6,208 nucleotides of DNA from positions 1 to 6,208 of the forward strand of contig JAJRBL010000190.1 of NCBI GenBank assembly GCA_028679485.1, written 5' to 3'. The first letter of the stretch is position 1; every line of letters begins with the position of its first letter. Made by a program: the position numbers and the translations under genes. This document shows, piece after piece, positions 5,487 to 6,208 of the stretch. The notes beneath the pieces were generated by a model. That model saw only the letters and a program-made list of their open reading frames with translations, made no database searches and was not told where the DNA came from. This DNA is from Methanospirillum sp. Its GTDB lineage: Archaea; Halobacteriota; Methanomicrobia; Methanomicrobiales; Methanospirillaceae.

Positions 5487-5499
5487 GGGATTTCATCCC
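5487..5499 (+). terminator. Weak hairpin after the methyltransferase
   Basis: GGGAT (5487-5491) and ATCCC (5495-5499) form a 5-bp stem with a 3-base loop, seven bases after the TAA at 5478-5480. No T-tract follows, so a role in termination is uncertain. The rest of 5500-5705 shows no supported gene. It has a C7 run at 5665-5672 and another 5-bp hairpin (GAGGC 5541-5545 with GCCTC 5551-5555). Confidence 0.28.
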
Positions 5500-5710
5500 C
5501 TATTCGCCATCGCCGACATCAGACCGGTCATCAGAAGCCGGAGGCTGGTTGCCTCTCTCATACGATTCCCCGGCAGTGCCCTGTCCGGCGATCTACCCCT
5601 CTGCCCCTGTTCCTGTAGACGTGAAAGCCACTACCACCTGTGTAAACCCTGGCCGGAATAATACTCCCCCCCACACGGGTACCGGACCGGCATTTCGATT
5701 ACACCACCAG

Positions 5711-5719
5711 ATATATATG
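5711..5719 (+). promoter_or_regulatory. TATA box of the ABC transporter gene
   Basis: TATATATGG is centred about 36 bases before the ATG at 5751, so transcription should begin about 10 bases from the start codon. There is no Shine-Dalgarno before the ATG, which fits a very short or leaderless message. Confidence 0.6.
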
Positions 5720-5750
5720 GATAGAAAAGAATAGCCGGTTTGCCATAATA

Positions 5751-6208
5751 ATGACGATTCTCTGGAAGTACTTAAAGCCACAGAAACGGCTTATCGTTGT
5801 TGCTCTCGTGCTGGCAGGTATCAGCCAGCTGCTGAACCTCTTGGACCCGATTATTTTCGGCATGATTATCGATGATTATGCCCTGAACCCAAATCAGATC
5901 CCGGAAAATGCCCTGGTATGGGGGGTGCTGTTCTGGCTGGGGGTGGCTGTCGCTGTCGCGGTAATCGCCCTGTTTGCAAGAACGTTCCAGGATTATTTCG
6001 CACGACTGGCAGTGCAGCTGTTCGGAATGCAGATCTACAATGACGGCCTCGGGCAGACGCTCCGGCTGGCCTATGACGAATTCGAAGATCAGCGGAGCGG
6101 CGAAACCTTATCGATCCTGCAGAAAGTGAGGGAGGATACGCGGACCTTCTTTTCTGCATTCATCAATGTCCTCTTTTCAGCATTCGTGGGCATTGGTTTT
6201 CTCACCGC
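5751..6208 (+). CDS. ABC transporter, permease-ATPase type, N-terminal part
   Basis: The 152 codons in the window encode the transmembrane domain of an ABC exporter-type half-transporter. A short amphipathic start (MTILWKYLKPQKR) leads into a membrane helix at about residues 14-40 that includes LLDPIIFGMIIDDY, typical of TM1 in type-1 exporters. A second helix at about 55-77 follows, then a cytoplasmic segment with the coupling-helix signature FEDQRSGETLSILQKVRED (111-129, equivalent to the usual F..R.tGdllsrl..D), and the beginning of TM3. The ATP-binding domain should lie beyond the right edge. The substrate cannot be inferred. The start is chosen because MTILWKYLKPQK matches the usual N-terminus and the TATA box is well placed. 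The gene is separate from the methyltransferase and has its own promoter. Confidence 0.92.
   Translation, partial: MTILWKYLKPQKRLIVVALVLAGISQLLNLLDPIIFGMIIDDYALNPNQIPENALVWGVLFWLGVAVAVAVIALFARTFQDYFARLAVQLFGMQIYNDGLGQTLRLAYDEFEDQRSGETLSILQKVREDTRTFFSAFINVLFSAFVGIGFLT

Noticed and set aside
5383..5734. Overlapping 92- and 61-codon plus-strand frames between the methyltransferase and the ABC gene
   Set aside because: Both are Pro/Arg/Ser-rich without motifs. The first runs over the out-of-frame methyltransferase tail in another frame, and the second runs through the ABC promoter.

Overview
The window reads as chromosomal DNA of a methanogenic euryarchaeon, most likely a Methanomicrobiales-type organism. 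Three things point there: a fused Fae-Hps gene (an archaeal C1/pentose-phosphate fusion), a tRNA-Trp whose intron is a box C/D guide RNA (a euryarchaeal trait), and archaeal promoters, with TATA boxes placed so that leaders are short or absent. The order-level assignment is inferred from how the proteins read, not from a search.

Layout. At 1-1627 (minus) is a nearly complete AMP-forming acyl-CoA synthetase that lacks only its C-terminal end. It is divergent from an intron-containing tRNA-Trp(CCA) at 1718-1876. Next is fae-hps at 1963-3144 (plus), closed by two tandem hairpins and a T-tract. From about 3220 to 3880 no convincing gene is seen. That stretch holds a membrane-segment-like fragment without a good start, an unrecognised 88-codon reading frame, and several inverted repeats, and it looks like decayed accessory DNA.

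At 3881-4503 (minus) lies a MntA-HepT (MNT/HEPN) toxin-antitoxin pair. The nucleotidyltransferase antitoxin gene overlaps the HEPN gene by 4 bases. The HEPN gene carries an in-frame TAG exactly where the conserved tyrosine of its R-x4-H-x-Y motif should be. Divergent from this pair is a class I SAM-dependent methyltransferase (4741-5343). Its normal C-terminus continues to 5480 through two changes of reading frame. After about 270 bases with no supported gene, an ABC transporter (permease plus ATPase type) begins at 5751 and runs off the right edge.

How the parts relate. The left half is housekeeping: C1 metabolism, ribose-phosphate supply and a tRNA that carries the guide for its own modification. 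The right half is accessory, with two damaged genes (hepT and the methyltransferase) about 400 bases apart. I found no new multi-gene system. The most informative details are the self-guiding tRNA-Trp intron, all of whose parts can be read directly, and the nonsense codon at the AMPylation/active-site tyrosine of HepT.
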